Shown here: positions 31,600-43,580 of the stretch, one piece after another
Position numbering within the stretch: position 1 is the stretch's first letter
How the letters are laid out: each line of letters starts with the position of its first letter
Assembly: GCF_024362695.1 (NCBI RefSeq)
Contig: NC_065421.1
Coordinates: 6,138,598-6,202,597, forward strand
Reading direction: 5' to 3'
DNA: 64,000 nt
Source: Pectinophora gossypiella
Lineage: Eukaryota > Arthropoda > Insecta > Lepidoptera > Gelechiidae
Translations under genes and position numbers: made by a program
Notes under the pieces: model-generated
The model's input: only the letters and a program-made list of their open reading frames with translations
Told to the model about the DNA's origin: nothing
Database searches by the model: none

Positions 31600-32640
31600 C
31601 ATGTCCGAAAATGAATCTTACAAAGAAAAATTTTCTATAACTTTCGAAGAGGCCTACTGCGACTTCAGTGTTTCAAACAGTTAAAATCTCTATTCCACGA
31701 TGAAGTGCCATGTCTGCGAGCCATCGAACGCTGGTATTTAGAATTCGAGCGTGGATATCCGCCTTCACTGAAGATAATATCGTTGCTGTGAGACAACTAA
31801 TCCTCAAAAATCGTCATGTGACATACCGAGAATAGAGGCGTTATTAGGCATTTCAGGGACAACCATTTAAACGATATTGAATGAGGCACTTGGTGTGAGA
31901 AAACTAGTTTGCCGTTGCATCCCGCATTTTCTGACGATCATAAGGTAGCCCGCGTCAGATGGTGTAAGAAAACTCTTCAGAGGTTCAACCGAGGAGAGTC
32001 AAATCACGTGTACGACATCATCAGTGGTGACGAATCTTCGATTTATGCTATTATCTTGATTCCAAACAACAATCCACAGTTTGGGTCTTCCAAAACGAGT
32101 CAAAGCCGACTAAATTTGTTCGCTCTCGAAGCACTTCAAAGAAGATGGTGGCTACCTTCGTGGAGAAAATCAGTCATGTTGCGACAATTGCACTTGAAGA
32201 TCGTAGGACGGTTAATGCAGATTGGTATACCACAATTTGTTTACCACAAGTCATCGCCGAACTTCGAAAATCTAACCCAAAGCGACGCATGATGATGCGC
32301 AGGAGTGCAGGATGCTGCACCATGACAACGCAAGCTCACACACCGCTCGTCAAACGATTATTTGAAGCAGGAAAACGTAGAAATTCTTGACCATCCTCCA
32401 TACAGTCCTGACCTAAGCTCCAATGATTTCTTTACATTTCCTAAAATTAAAAAAGAAACTCTTCGCGGTCAAAGGTTCCAGTGCGGTGAAGAAGCGGCCA
32501 ACGCTTTCAAGTCAGCCATTTTGAACACTTCTACTTTGGAGTGGAATAAATGTTAAATAATACCTGGTTTGAGCGAATGGAAAAGTGTATTAAACTTCGT
32601 GGTAAATACTCTTAAAAACAATAAGGGGAATTATTGAGGA
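31600..32640 (+). pseudogene. Mariner transposase relic
   Basis: Pieces in three frames follow the mariner order. There is a helix-turn-helix region (EALLGISGTTI), then HKVARVRWCKKTLQRFNRG and ISGDESSIYA (first Asp region). Next come MVATFVEKISHVATIALEDR, RRTVNADWYTTICLP, LHHDNASSHTARQT (second catalytic Asp) and LDHPPYSPDLSSNDFFTFPK (third). Mariner transposase cuts and pastes DNA at TA sites. Many stops and shifts make this copy dead. It lies inside the 40-bp-TIR element; whether it was its passenger or a nested insertion is unclear. Confidence 0.8.
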
Positions 32641-34024
32641 ATTAAAAAGACTTGACCCTTCCAGAGACTTGACTCGACTTAGAGCCACGTATGCTTGTCC
32701 TAATTCAAACAATTTTGAGCCCAAATATACTACTGCATGGTCGACTGTGCTGCCCTGCATATGTTATGTTATGTTAGTGGGCTCTGTTTTCCGCATTTAG
32801 ACTCTAAGGTGGCCCATTATGCGTGTAATTGTTGACTACGTAAGCCAACCTATCTCCTTCCAGAAGCTCAGAAGCCTCCTGGGGATTTCACAGGCTTCGC
32901 GGAGCGACCCCACCCAGCGATCCACTGTGCTGCCCTGCATATTATGGACGGTGGATGACAATGACAAAATTAAGGGCAACATCCTTCTTTCAGTCATTTT
33001 GTAATATCGTCCATCTTGGATTTGAAATTTTGACATAATGACAGTATTCTACTAGTGTAGTCCTATCTTTGATACCCATATTGAGGGGGTTGTGGAAAAA
33101 TATGTAATCCCCCATTATGTACCGGCTGCCATCTTAGATTTATAATGTTATTGATTTTATTATATTGTATTGACATCGGAATTAAAGGTGCGTACCAAAT
33201 TTCAGATCAATCTGACAACAGGAAGGTACTTAAATTGCAATATCTAATTTTGATACAAATATACCGTACGGGTTTAGCTAAATAAAACCGTTTAACCCTT
33301 TCACGGACAGAGACCATGGGTCATTGGTGGTTCATAATAGGCAGTATGGCACCTTGGAATAGGAACGTCCGTATACGTTCTGTCTTTGAAAGTGTTAAAA
33401 AGAAACTTTTACAAACAGATAACGGGTTGTACGCTATTATTTATATTTTATGAAACTTTATTTCTGGCACTTCAGTATTTTAATAGCCATTTTTATAAAT
33501 CAATTGAAGTAATAAGTAGTTTAAAGAGGTATTAAGAATAATTATTTGTCTCTTACGTCTTTTTACCCATGTAAGATATTACAAAAACTTACTTTAAAGA
33601 ATTTTTGGTGAACTGACATAATCAATCGATCACTTTGTAGGCAATTTTTACATAATGAGAGCAGATGTGTAAAAGTCGTTACAGTAACTTTTACTCCGCT
33701 AACATTACAGTATTATTATATTTAAAGAAATATTGTCGTTCTCGTATGCATTGTCGTAAGAGCTGTAAGTAATTTTGCTTCCAAATAATATTTTAACCAG
33801 ATGGCGGTTAAGTAAATTTGCTTTACTGTAAACTGAAGTCATTTTTACGTAAGCGCCACTATATCCTAAAATAGCAATCCAACAGTTATAATATGTATTG
33901 CTGGACATAGAAAATTAAAAAACAATGTAACCTTACTTTGACATCTAAATTGGATAATTGGGTAAAAAGTTATGATAAAAAAACGAAAAAATGAAACTTT
34001 AAACGGCTTTTTCTCGAAATGGCC
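32641..34024. repeat. Interior of the TIR element with dispersed repeats
   Basis: CTGTGCTGCCCTGCATAT occurs twice (32748 and 32928). 33165-33250 (GGTGCGTACCAAATTTCAGA) and 33295-33400 (CCTTTCACGGACAGAGACC) look like repeats common in Lepidoptera. No coding region recognised. Confidence 0.4.
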
Positions 34025-34395
34025 TTTTGGCGCTTACGTAATTTTGCCTTTCCAGTGACGATATGATATATATTCCATAAATATATAAAAATATTATATA
34101 CTTAACTTACAATATTGGTTTATAAATATACACATAATATACAATACATGTACCTAAATAAATAAGTAAATGCATACAAAAACGACTAATGCAACTCAAG
34201 TAAGACTCAAATAGTAATCCTTCAAGTTTCTTTTAAAACTACCCACCGTGTCACATTTCCGAGTGACCCTGGGTAGTGCGTTCCACAGTTTGACGGCCTG
34301 CACGATAAAAAAGTCACCATACATTTGCGTAGAATAGGTGGGAAATTTCAGGTGCGAGTTGTAAAGGAGACGGTGAATACGACCATATGAGGCGA

Positions 34396-35494
34396 AATAC
34401 GTTATTGTTTAAAAAATAAAAACATTTTTGCTCTTTAATCTTCTAGGATTCCTACTGTCTAAAATTCAGACAGATTAACTTAAACAATAATTCTTTAGCT
34501 TGAATGCCGCTTGGGATTTTAATCTTAAGAATTTCTAAGAAAAACAAATGGGGTATTGTGTGCTAAAATAGTAGAATGATAACAAAATTTTAAGAGAATA
34601 AAGAATAATAGCGTGTGATCCGGTCATTAGTATCCTTCTTGGTATTGTATTGTAATAGAAGTGGTGCGAGCTTCCGAGGTCAGTGTGGCCTCAGCGAGTC
34701 CGCCTGCGCTAAACAATGCGCCGGCGTTTTCATCGGAACTGTTCAATTACTTTCCTATAATTCGTTAATCGTCTTATATTACTTCCGACAACGAGATCAT
34801 TTATTTAGGCGATGACCACAACGCCCCCAACTTCAAAATATAATTACAGGAGTCCTTTCCTAATTACTTAGGTACCTTACTATCATGATTACTTTATTAT
34901 ATTTTTAAGTTAATAAAATAAATCATATAAACTTTTTGCAGCACTTTCAGACGTGTTATGTATGTATTTCTAATATAAACATACGATTTCATACTTCTAC
35001 ACATGTTCAATATAATAATAATTATCTTATACTGACTACGCGGCAGCATATACGCTACGACTACGACTGCAACACTGTCGTAACGCTCCGTTGCTACGAG
35101 CATAATAGGTACACTAAGTTGCTACTAGCATAATAAAGTGAAGATAAAATACTATTCAAAACAATTATAAAATATAAGCGTAAATAATCATCATTCTCAT
35201 AAATACATATTATCACACGTATATCCCATTGGCATAGACAAAGACCACAAATTTTCATTTTCTACAATCGTGATACTTAGAATATTTTCGGCCCCAAAGC
35301 GAATAGGTAGATAAAATTATGGAAATATGTCTGTCTAACAAAATATAAATCTTCTTATTATGTTACGGAAGCGTGCACCAAATCCTTCCTGCCACATAGT
35401 TAATGCCAAAGACTTTAAACACACTATGCTGATGACGAAAGGGCACGCGCGCATACAAAGAGAACAAACAGACTTCAACAAGTTTTCATTTTAT
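34396..35494. other. Intergenic DNA upstream of gene D
   Basis: 34610-34720 is an inverted copy of 20130-20240 (GTGCGAGCTTCCGAGGTCAG). 35040-35140 shares the GCTACGAGCATAATA word with 900-930 in inverse. No gene recognised. Confidence 0.45.
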
Positions 35495-35576
35495 CATTTA
35501 TATCCAACAGTCGGAGCGTTCGGACGAGTGCTTTTTTGTGTTTAATCTATACCAATTCAATAAAAAGTTTACTAAG
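35495..35576 (+). promoter_or_regulatory. Gene D promoter or initiator region
   Basis: CAGTCGGAGCGTTCGGACGA (35508) resembles the gene C block CAGCGTTCGGACGC (38829) and the minus-strand copy near 60. The shared GCGTTCGGACG core shortly before the start codon suggests a common initiator. Confidence 0.45.
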
Positions 35577-38245
35577 ATGGATAGAGACAACAACGTACCG
35601 GATGAACTGGTAAAATATTTTATTATTTCATTTTTTTTGTTTTAATTATATTAGTTAATAACTACATTCGTACATATATAATTCGTACTTAATTTAAATA
35701 TAAAATTTACGTAAAAATGTTTCTGAGTCTGTTTTCTCAGGTTAAACATGCTGTAACAATTTAAGAAAAAAATATAAAATAATTTTAAGAAAAAAATGAG
35801 TGAATATTACAGTACAAACTTATCATTACAATTATCTTATCATTATAACCAACGACCTACCTTGCCGTCCAATATATGGAAATACTTTACGTCTCCACCA
35901 ACCAGCAGTGGAGCGGCGTGGTGGAGTATAAATTTAAAAAACACCATTAAAAAAAAGCGGCCGATCGTGAGTCAAATCAACTCACCTACGTATGATCTGG
36001 CTAAGCATGTGGCCCGGGTACTGCAGAATCTAGTGGGACATACATCCTCGTTCGTAAGGGATTCCCGCCAATTTGTTGACTTTCTTAGTAGGATGAACGT
36101 GGAAAAGGAGGTGATGGTCAGTTTTGACGTAGAGTCTCTCTTTACCAATGTACCCGTTCAGGAATGCTTAGAAGTGGTTAAGAAGAAATTGCATGACAAC
36201 AATATCCCGATGGAATATGCTAAACTTGTGGAGCACACTTCTATTATCCAGTTATTTTGTATACAGGGGGAATTCTTTCTGCAGATTGATGGAGTAGCTA
36301 TGGGTAGTCCCGTAGCTCCTGTGATTGCCAATTTGTGGATGGAACATTTCGAAGAACGTGCTATGTCCACCTTCCCAGTTCCATTGAAGTGTTGGATAAG
36401 ATACGTAGACGATATCTTCTGTATATACAAAGGAGGAAAACCACAGACTGATCAATGTTTACCGCATCTGAACGCCATCCACAAAAACATGCGGTTCACA
36501 GCAGAAATGGAGATGAATCGAGCTTTGGCCTTTTTGGATGTTAAAGTGTCAGTAAGAGCAGATGGCACTCTGAGTCACTATGTGCACAGAAAACCAACAC
36601 ACACTGATCGTTATCTACACGCGACCTCTCATCATCACCCTCGCCATTTGAATGCGGTAGTAACATCTTTAACCAACCGAGCATATGACATATGCGACAA
36701 TGAGCACATAGACGCTGAAATCAGCCATGTACAGAAGGTTCTTCGCAATAATGGTTATAGGATAGATGTTGGAGCCTTGCGGCCAAAACCAAAGGTCAAG
36801 ACGACCGTACCCAGGGTTGAACGTCAGCCAGCATTTCTTCCATATCTGAAGGGAGTTACTGATAAGATAGGAAATATTTTGAATAAATATTTAATAAAAA
36901 CTATATTTACCCCTTCAAAGAAAATCGCACAGAGTCTACGTTCCCCGAAAGACTGTTTTCCGTTTGAGAGCCCCGGCGTATACAAAATAGACTGTAGTTG
37001 TGGTAGTTCGTACATCGGACAAACAAAACGGTCTATTTCCTGCCGGATTAAAGAACATATTAGTGACATGAAGAAAAATGACGTGCAGAAATCTGCTATA
37101 GCTGAGCATGTACTGGAGTCGGGCCCTAACCACTGGATCGAGTTTAACAATCCACAAATATTATCGACAGAACGTCATTACATCCCCAGACTCGTAAAAG
37201 AGGCTATTGAAATCAGAAAACATAAAAATTTCAACAGGGAAGACGGGTTCAAATTATCGACCATGTGGAATCCAGTAATAGGTGTTGTAAAAAGCTTGAA
37301 ACGGCCTAATGTGGTGAAAAAACGTGAGGACACAGTGACTGCGGTTTGTCGTAGTGAGTTTGGTGCGAGTTCAGATGGTTCCGAACATTCCGATATCAAA
37401 AACATAAACAAGCGGCAAAGAAAGAGGGTAGACAGATATGTCTGCCCGTAGAAAATTATGGATCTACCTACTCCACTCCAATCTCATCAGTCATCCCGTG
37501 ATCATGGCACTTGCAACAGTATCGAAATATCGGGAGTCTCATATCCCCATTTAAACGCGGTAAGAACCCGTTATTATGTGTTTTAACCATTAAAAAAACT
37601 TTGATGTAATAAATCACCGAAAAAACAGCGAAGGACCTATTGAGGTAGTCATCGATGTATCAAGATTCATATAGTAAGTAATCAAATTTCGAAATCAAGT
37701 AGTTAACCATTTTTTTATGTATTGTTGTACAGGAGCAGTATTATCAAGAGAGACATGCGGCCTTAATGTTGGTGCTGGAGATGCAAAGTAAGTTCATTAA
37801 ACTACTTAATAGTGCAAATTCTGGCGTATAAAATGTAATTTTGTTTTAATTTGTTAGCTCCAATCAAATAAATGCATACCTACGCGTCGAAGTGAGACCT
37901 CTTCCTTTTTTACAGTCATGTAAAAATGTAATAAACAGTTCTTCAATTGAAAGAGATATTTAGACCTAATTTCAGAATCGTAATAAAATTCAGATTGGGA
38001 AGCCGGTAACAAATGTATTGCGCTAGTTGTATAGACTGGTTAGTTACCTTTTATAAAACTGCATTTAACCGTGGTGCGACACCGTAGTGGCTTAGAGGTA
38101 GGGCCCTTAGGTATTCGTACTGCAATATATATATTACAATGTACACATAATTGTTACAGTGAAAGATTTTATGGTGCGAATCGCTGCGATCCGCCGAAGA
38201 CTTGCTCGTAGACAACGTGAACTCCCAGCCCACCTGATAATGTAA
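35577..38245 (+). CDS. D: candidate small three-exon gene, 57 aa
   Basis: Exons 35577-35609 (MDRDNNVPDEL), 37733-37787 (EQYYQERHAALMLVLEMQ) and 38160-38245 (MKDFMVRIAAIRRRLARRQ.. to a stop) join in frame: 174 nt, GT/AG borders. The exon 2 acceptor context TTGTTGTACAG|GAGCA is the same as at A1 exon 3 (TTGTTGTACAG|GAACA), and the peptide EQYYQER resembles the A-type EQRRERN. The product would be a small, basic, helical protein without an AT-hook. A Penelope-like element fills the first intron and leaves the exons untouched. AATAAA lies at about 38524. Function unknown; it may also be a remnant of a larger family member. Confidence 0.45.
35796..37451 (+). mobile_element. Penelope-like retroelement, 551-aa reverse transcriptase with GIY-YIG endonuclease
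   Basis: The frame gives a reverse transcriptase with KKRPIVSQINSPTYDLAK, SFDVESLFTNVPV and MGSPVAPVIANLWME (fingers and palm), the catalytic RYVDDIFCIY, and LAFLDVKV. This is followed by a GIY-YIG nuclease (GVYKIDCSCG.. SYIGQTKRS..RIKEH) near residues 395-420. This pairing is diagnostic of Penelope-like elements. The open frame is uninterrupted, but the N-terminus is shorter than in full elements, so the copy is probably 5'-truncated. It is inserted in the first intron of gene D in the same direction. Confidence 0.9.
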
Positions 38246-38749
38246 CCGATGTGAGCAGTTTAAATTAATTCTAATGTTTTTCGTGATTATTCGTCATTAT
38301 TTTTTAATTTCTTTGAGTATTTTATTATTTTTCTAAATTATTATTGGGCTATAACTCATATCAGCTATTTCTATTACCTGCTTTAAAAAAATGGCGCCAC
38401 TTTTTTTTCTGATTGCAACGACATTATTTTATTTTATTAATTATATTCTTTCTTTGTCAACAGGCAGTGAATTCTCCAATGACTGATGATTGATACTTAA
38501 TACTAGATAATAAGTACTTGACAAATAAATCTCACAATTTTTATTCAAACCAAACTTGTTTTATTTATTTATAATAATGTCAGAGTCGATCCCTCAATGT
38601 CGGAGTGTCACAACATCTTGCTGAGCTGACATCCCTTTTTAGAGATAAGGTGTAATTCAGTATTTTGTTCACTATTCTATTCTGTGTACCACCTACTTAT
38701 TTCTAAAATAAATGGTTTTTTTTTCTTTCTTTCTTTCTAATACCAGAAT

Positions 38750-38900
38750 CGGATTGGCTTAGCTTCTCCCGCGCTCCGCCGAGAAGACTTGCGAGCCACA
38801 ATCTTCGTCACTTACCATCGGACAGTCACAGCGTTCGGACGCAGCAGTGTTTTTACTTTTGCTCTTAACCACTTCAACGAAAACTTTATTTTAAAATAAC
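38750..38900 (+). promoter_or_regulatory. Gene C promoter and leader
   Basis: Contains CAGCGTTCGGACGCAGCAGT and a leader ending just before ATG at 38901. It is matched by the minus-strand copy at 1-170 over about 150 bases, far longer than the match to gene D. Confidence 0.55.
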
Positions 38901-39500
38901 ATGGCACCCAATAACCACAAAGTGAGTACCTCACTAAACAAGTGTTAATTATATATATATATATTTTTAATTTTGTTGCAACTAACTTTTTTTGTTTCAG
39001 CAATCTTCTAAAAAGCGTGAATACAGTCCGCCCATTGCCGGTCCTACCATTCAAGAAAACGGATATAAAGCAATCATTCAGGTGCGTTATTTTTCTGATT
39101 TTTATAAGCACTGGTCCTGTTTCTACTATTAACTATTATTTATTCGTATTAATTATTTATGTCTATATTATAATATTTAATATATTTTGTGTTTTGTTGT
39201 ACAGCTGGATCGTCATCGCCGATCCAGCAACGCTTTATTAAAAATGGTGTTGTTGAAAATGCAAGGTAATATGTTATTTTTTACTAATATATTTCTTTTA
39301 TCGTTGCAAAAACTCAGTTGCATTGTTTATATTAAACACTATCTTATTTACTTTATTTGTTAAAACGACAATTTTTATATATTAATTGCAATGGTAGAGG
39401 TAGGTAGGTATATATTGCGTACGGTTTTAAACAATTTATGAATGGGAAAAAGGTATTTATTTATTTTTACCGCCAGAATATCGAGACAACTAATTGCCGA
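38901..39500 (+). CDS. C: candidate small spliced gene related to the bHLH family
   Basis: Exon 1 is 38901-38921 (MAPNNHK, donor GTGAGT as in B1 exon 1). Exon 2 is 39001-39081, 81 nt, the same length and phase as B1 exon 2 but without an AT-hook. Exon 3 is 39205-39265 (LDRHRRSSNALLKMVLLKMQ), after the family acceptor TTGTTGTACAG. Joining to the next acceptor (CCGCCAG, 39476) gives five more codons and a stop (about 59 aa). An alternative splice would keep a longer frame (ISRQLIAEAEEAMSRG) and further exons to 39930, where a frame ends QSDI and a stop. AATAAA lies at about 40040. The gene model after exon 3 is uncertain. Confidence 0.42.
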
Positions 39501-40069
39501 GGCTGAAGAGGCTATGTCACGGGGTGTGAATAGATCTCCTCCACTCCGTACGATGCCAAATGTATGTGCATTCCATTAATTCCGAAGGTCTCGCGCACAA
39601 TCTAGGGCTGCAAACCAGTCTGACGGGAGACAAGATTCCCGTGCACCTCATGTAAGTAGATTTCATTTATGACCGATCTTCTCTGTTTTATGACTACATA
39701 CATAATTTTATATATTAGGTGGTTACCATTTCCGCCATTGGTCACCTGGAAGAAGTTGCTGTATTGCGATGCCACTATGTTTGTGTGCCACAAATAATAT
39801 TTTTTTATTCTTTTACATATATCGTATTATTACTAATTATAACTTTATTTTATTTTCAGAATCAAAATTCATCCCGCATCTACTAAACGAATCCTCCGCC
39901 TCCGCGTCACAAAGTGATATCTGACTAAGCTTATTTTTCTTGTTGTTAATAGTGTTTTCTAATGTATTTCTCTTTATTTTTTTGTTTTATTTTAGTATAA
40001 GTTTTAATTTGAATATTTTGTCTGACGATTTTCTTAAAATAAATAAATTGCTTTAATAATACACATACA

Positions 40070-42090
40070 TTTTCATTTTAGCCCCTAATTAGATTATATT
40101 ATATATATTAAAGAACTGCTCTTCAAGCAATTACATACATGAAGTCACGCCCTTCATCACTAATAGGGTGGGCAGAGCCACAAATAATGAAAGACAACTT
40201 GCAGTCATCAAAGTTCTAAGATGGATATTATGACCCTCATGGTAACAAGGGATCAGTTAGTCAACCATAACAATTTTCTGTCTTTTTAAAAGTCTATCAT
40301 ATTTGAAAGGATATAACCCCTCCATCGCATTTTACGTGAACATCAGGACCACCTATGTAGTATCACATATCATAACGAAATATTTATGCAGCAAGATTGT
40401 ACGAATTTTGTGCTGAAATGTACAAAACTTTGAGTTTTAAATTGTTTGGTTTATACACCGGCCATCCTGACGTCAGAACCGCCTGTGTATTTCTATATCT
40501 CGTTAACGGCTACAACAGTCATTCCGTAACCTATGCCATTATTTAGAATGCATTTGTACAAAATATCATCGGGGTACACGGCAAAACAAGAAAAAAAATA
40601 CTTTGTATGGGCGCAAATATACCACCTCCAACACCAATGGTCTGAGTGTAATTCTATATGTGATTCTACGTAGATGTGCGCGGTAGCGCCATCGTCAAAA
40701 GTCCTTCTTCACCTTGCCGTTCTCGTTAGCTTTGCCCTTGATGCGTTCCATCACCTCGTGGTTATTCGTCGAGTGTAACATTAGACCAAGGACACCTGTA
40801 GTGCCGTATTTCTTTCAGTCTGGGGATTAGTTACGGGGGACCCGTTTTATGGATTTTTGGATAGTATTAGACACAGCGCCATCTCGGATTGTTCAATGTA
40901 AAGTCCGGGACCATCGACTTGCTATCGTTGGGCCCCGTAGTCAGCGAAATTTCCACCATGAACCGGAAGATGGCGTGTGCCCGATACTATATAGAAGGCT
41001 ATATCTTGGAGTACCTTGTCAAGTAGCTGCTGAAGAATGTTGGTATCAATATTTACTATATACATCGGGAATTTTTGGTCGAGTCTCCTGTCCTTGGTCT
41101 TTGTTATTAATTGCATTTTAGTGTGCGACGGCAGTGTCGTCTAACGGATAATTGAGGTTTTACTGGCTTTGTACGTGACGTAGGCGTTGAATTGGGTGAT
41201 TTATATAGTCCTGCGCCTGTGAGCTGCCGTATTTCCCAGACAGCGCTTCGCCGAGCGGGTGTATCCACACTTTCAATATTTAATTGTGAATTTCGGGTGA
41301 GAATTTGTCTTTGTAATGCGTTATAGCATTTAAATCGTCGTTATCAGTGTCGATGTATGTTTTTATAGTCTTTTTAGGTAGTTTACTAGAGTGTGACCGG
41401 TGGCAACTCCGTTCTACGCGCCGCCAAATTTCCATAGATTTTTCTTCTGGTAAGTTCCAAATTTCTTTCATCTGTCGTGAATCGTGAGTTTTAGTGTTTG
41501 CGTTCAATATTCTAATACGATGTGTTATAAATAGGTGTGGTTTTGGTGTCCGTGGCGTGGACACGTTGCTCAGCCATTTTGTATTAACGTCGTGGCATCG
41601 ACGTCATCGTACGTTGGCCGCATACGTGGCTTCTCGACCTCCGACAGGTGAGGCTTTTTTATATAATTTTTAGAGTTAGTTAGGTTGTGCCTCCGCCCCT
41701 AGAGGTTTGATTTACCCCTGTGCGTTTTGTCCGCAGGAGGTATTCTGTACAGCTGTTTTGAACGCGTCTTCGGTACTGGTGTTTTCCTGATGCTGTACCA
41801 GCCTGCAGCTCTTTGATGCAGCTTATTTATTGGTAGCTGCTCCTTGTCGGCTCAGATTCCTTCCTGCCACCGCTGTCAACCGAGCTAGGGAGGTTTTTAT
41901 TACACATTTTCTTTTTTAAATGCTTAACGAATGACCAGTGGTCTTGAATCCCTGAAATTGTAACCTTAGGATTATAAAAGATATAAGGATTATCTGTCAG
42001 TTGGAGCGACGGTTAATTTTCTAAATACAAAAAAGTAGCTTTTAAAAGAAAGTAAAATCGTTATGAATTTATTTTATTAATTTATTTATT
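40070..42090. other. Unassigned repeat-like region
   Basis: On the minus strand 41580-40840 has several broken frames starting MAEQRVHATDTKT that look like a decayed element, but no known domain was found. 41640-41900 carries nothing recognised. No supported gene. Confidence 0.4.
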
Positions 42091-42094
42091 TCAA

Positions 42095-42425
42095 CAGCCT
42101 CCGTGGTCTAGTGGTTAGAGCGTTAGGCTCACGATCTGGAGGTCCGGGTTCGATTCCCGATGGGGACATTGTCGAAATCACTTTGTGAGACTGTCCTTTG
42201 TTTGGTAAGGACTTTTCAGGCTTGAATCACCTGATTGTCCGAAAAAGTAAGATGATTCCGTGCTTCGGAGGGCACGTTAAGCCGTTGGTCCCGGCTATTA
42301 GCCGTAAAAACACCTCCACCAACCCGCATTGGAGCAGCGTGGTGGAGTATGCTCCATACCCCCTCCGGTTGATTGAGGGGAGGCCTGTGCCCAGCAGTGG
42401 GACGTATATAGGCAGTTTATGTAAT
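42095..42425 (+). mobile_element. Complete tRNA-derived SINE
   Basis: The head has an A box (TGGTCTAGTGGTTAGAGCG) and B box (GGTCCGGGTTCGATTCCC). It is followed by the conserved core TCACCTGATTGTCCGAAAAA, GCACGTTAAGCCGTTGGTCC and the tail GGCCTGTGCCCAGCAGTGGG. The acceptor stem does not pair fully, so it is a SINE and not a tRNA gene. Fragments of the family occur at 1565, 12340, 50005 and 60735. Confidence 0.85.
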
Positions 42426-42739
42426 TTATTTATTTAATGAAGTCAAAATTGCAGTTGAAAAAGAAGAAGGGAGGACTTGTTGGTTTTCAGTAACATTTGT
42501 GTTTGATAGTTGAGGAACCCCTAAACGCTCAATATGGATAAAGATAAGACAAGCTGTGACACTCGTATTTCGACATGAAGTGGGATTCACTCGACTTGGT
42601 CAAGGTCTTCCAGGACTGACGAAAATTTTCGTCGAGGCATCAAATTATATTTAAATTTATTTCTTATTTTGTTTAATTTCTGTTTTTGTTGAGAGGTCGA
42701 TGGGTAGCGTAAGCGATGGACAGTGTTACGAGGGGAATG

Positions 42740-43061
42740 TTTCCGATGGAAAAGAAGAAACCTCAGCCGGCCAACCCCATTACCTTCGAATCTCCGAAGC
42801 GTAAGGACTTCTTGGGTGAATCTGTTTTATTCAATTTCTTGTGAATAATGATGAATAGCAAAGTGAGTGTTACCGTGTTTTGTCTTTTTTGTAAAATAAG
42901 AAATCGTCAACACTTATTGAACCAGAACCAGAAGAATTAGTTAATTAATTAATTGAATTAATTTTCTTAACTTCCTTCAGCAGCCAGAGTCGTCAGCCAC
43001 CGCCGCGTGTGCCTGAAGGCGCGGCAGACCTGCCGGAAAAAACAGGGTCCCTCTGAATCCT
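42740..43061 (+). pseudogene. B2: first two exons of a B-type gene with a J1 relic in the leader
   Basis: 42740-42790 is a decayed J1 3' end (GAAGAAACC then CCAACCCCATTACCTTCGAA as in the B1 leader). Exon 1 is 42851-42862 (MNSK; a second ATG lies 3 bases upstream) with donor GTGAGT. Exon 2 is 42981-43061, 81 nt, but has TGA at 43014-43016 just before the AT-hook (RRGRP). After exon 2 the sequence switches to the A4 promoter-proximal region near 43080, so the rest of the B gene is missing. Confidence 0.75.
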
Positions 43062-43276
43062 GTGAGAACGTTAATAATTCTTAAATTCTTTTCTGCTTTT
43101 GTTCATTATTAATTACCGTTTTACAATGTCTAGCAACACTGAAGTATTTGACTTTCATATATTTTCTTATGTGATTGTATTATGTATTTTTTTTAATGTA
43201 ATGAAACAATTTATATTTATGTTCCTGCAGCCAAAATCATCTTCTGCTCCCCTGAGGAAGCGTGGACGACCTGCTG

Positions 43277-43580
43277 TCACAGAAAAGCGCCATCTAGCGC
43301 AAACCTATTTTAACAATTTAGTTTGGCTAGCTGGCTGCATCCATATTTTATGATAAGAAATTGTAGAGTAGTAACCAAAAGAACCAACAGATGGCGCTGG
43401 TAACCAATAACCAACGCCAAATAAAGAGAGATACAAAAGGAGTAACGACGAACGATATACGAAGTATTATTGATTGATTGATTGATTGAACGATGAATAT
43501 TATTTTCCCGCTCCCTAATAATTATTATATTCAACAAAGTCATACCAAATATACCAAATCTATAATTATCCTATTTCTTC
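43277..43580. mobile_element. Insertion inside A4 exon 2
   Basis: Exon 2 sequence is intact on both sides (CGACCTGC before, ACCTGCCGGCAAAGAC after), with ACCTGC possibly duplicated as target. The insert contains a TTGA/TGAT tetranucleotide run (43466-43490) and no recognised protein. Confidence 0.6.

Larger units (their letters stand above)
30601..34064. mobile_element. DNA transposon with perfect 40-bp terminal inverted repeats
   Basis: 30601-30640 (ATATCGTCACTGGAAAGGCA and onward to GCGCCAAAA) is the exact inverse of 34025-34064. The outer ATAT may be target duplication rather than element. Sub-terminal copies of the inner word occur at 30726-30745 (TTGGCGCTTACGTAAATTTG) and 33845-33860 (ACGTAAGCGCC). 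The 3.46 kb inside contains a broken mariner transposase gene and dispersed repeats, but no intact transposase, and I could not assign a superfamily. Confidence 0.75.
30345..34395 (-). mobile_element. LINE 3' end, split by a DNA transposon
   Basis: On the minus strand 34395-34190 encodes a LINE polymerase C-terminus: HLKFPTYSTQMYGDFFIVQ, then AVKLWNALPRVTRKCDTVGS and FKRNLK. It runs into a 3' untranslated region that stops at 34065 and resumes at 30600, ending in a TTTA-type tail at 30345-30372. The gap is exactly the 40-bp-TIR element. This is a 5'-truncated copy. Confidence 0.65.

Noticed and set aside
40849..41121. 90-codon plus-strand frame
   Set aside because: No recognisable domain, no splice context and in a repeat-like region; not supported as a gene.
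42100..42172. Possible tRNA gene
   Set aside because: A and B boxes are present but the acceptor stem does not pair and a SINE body follows; the same head recurs in other SINE copies.
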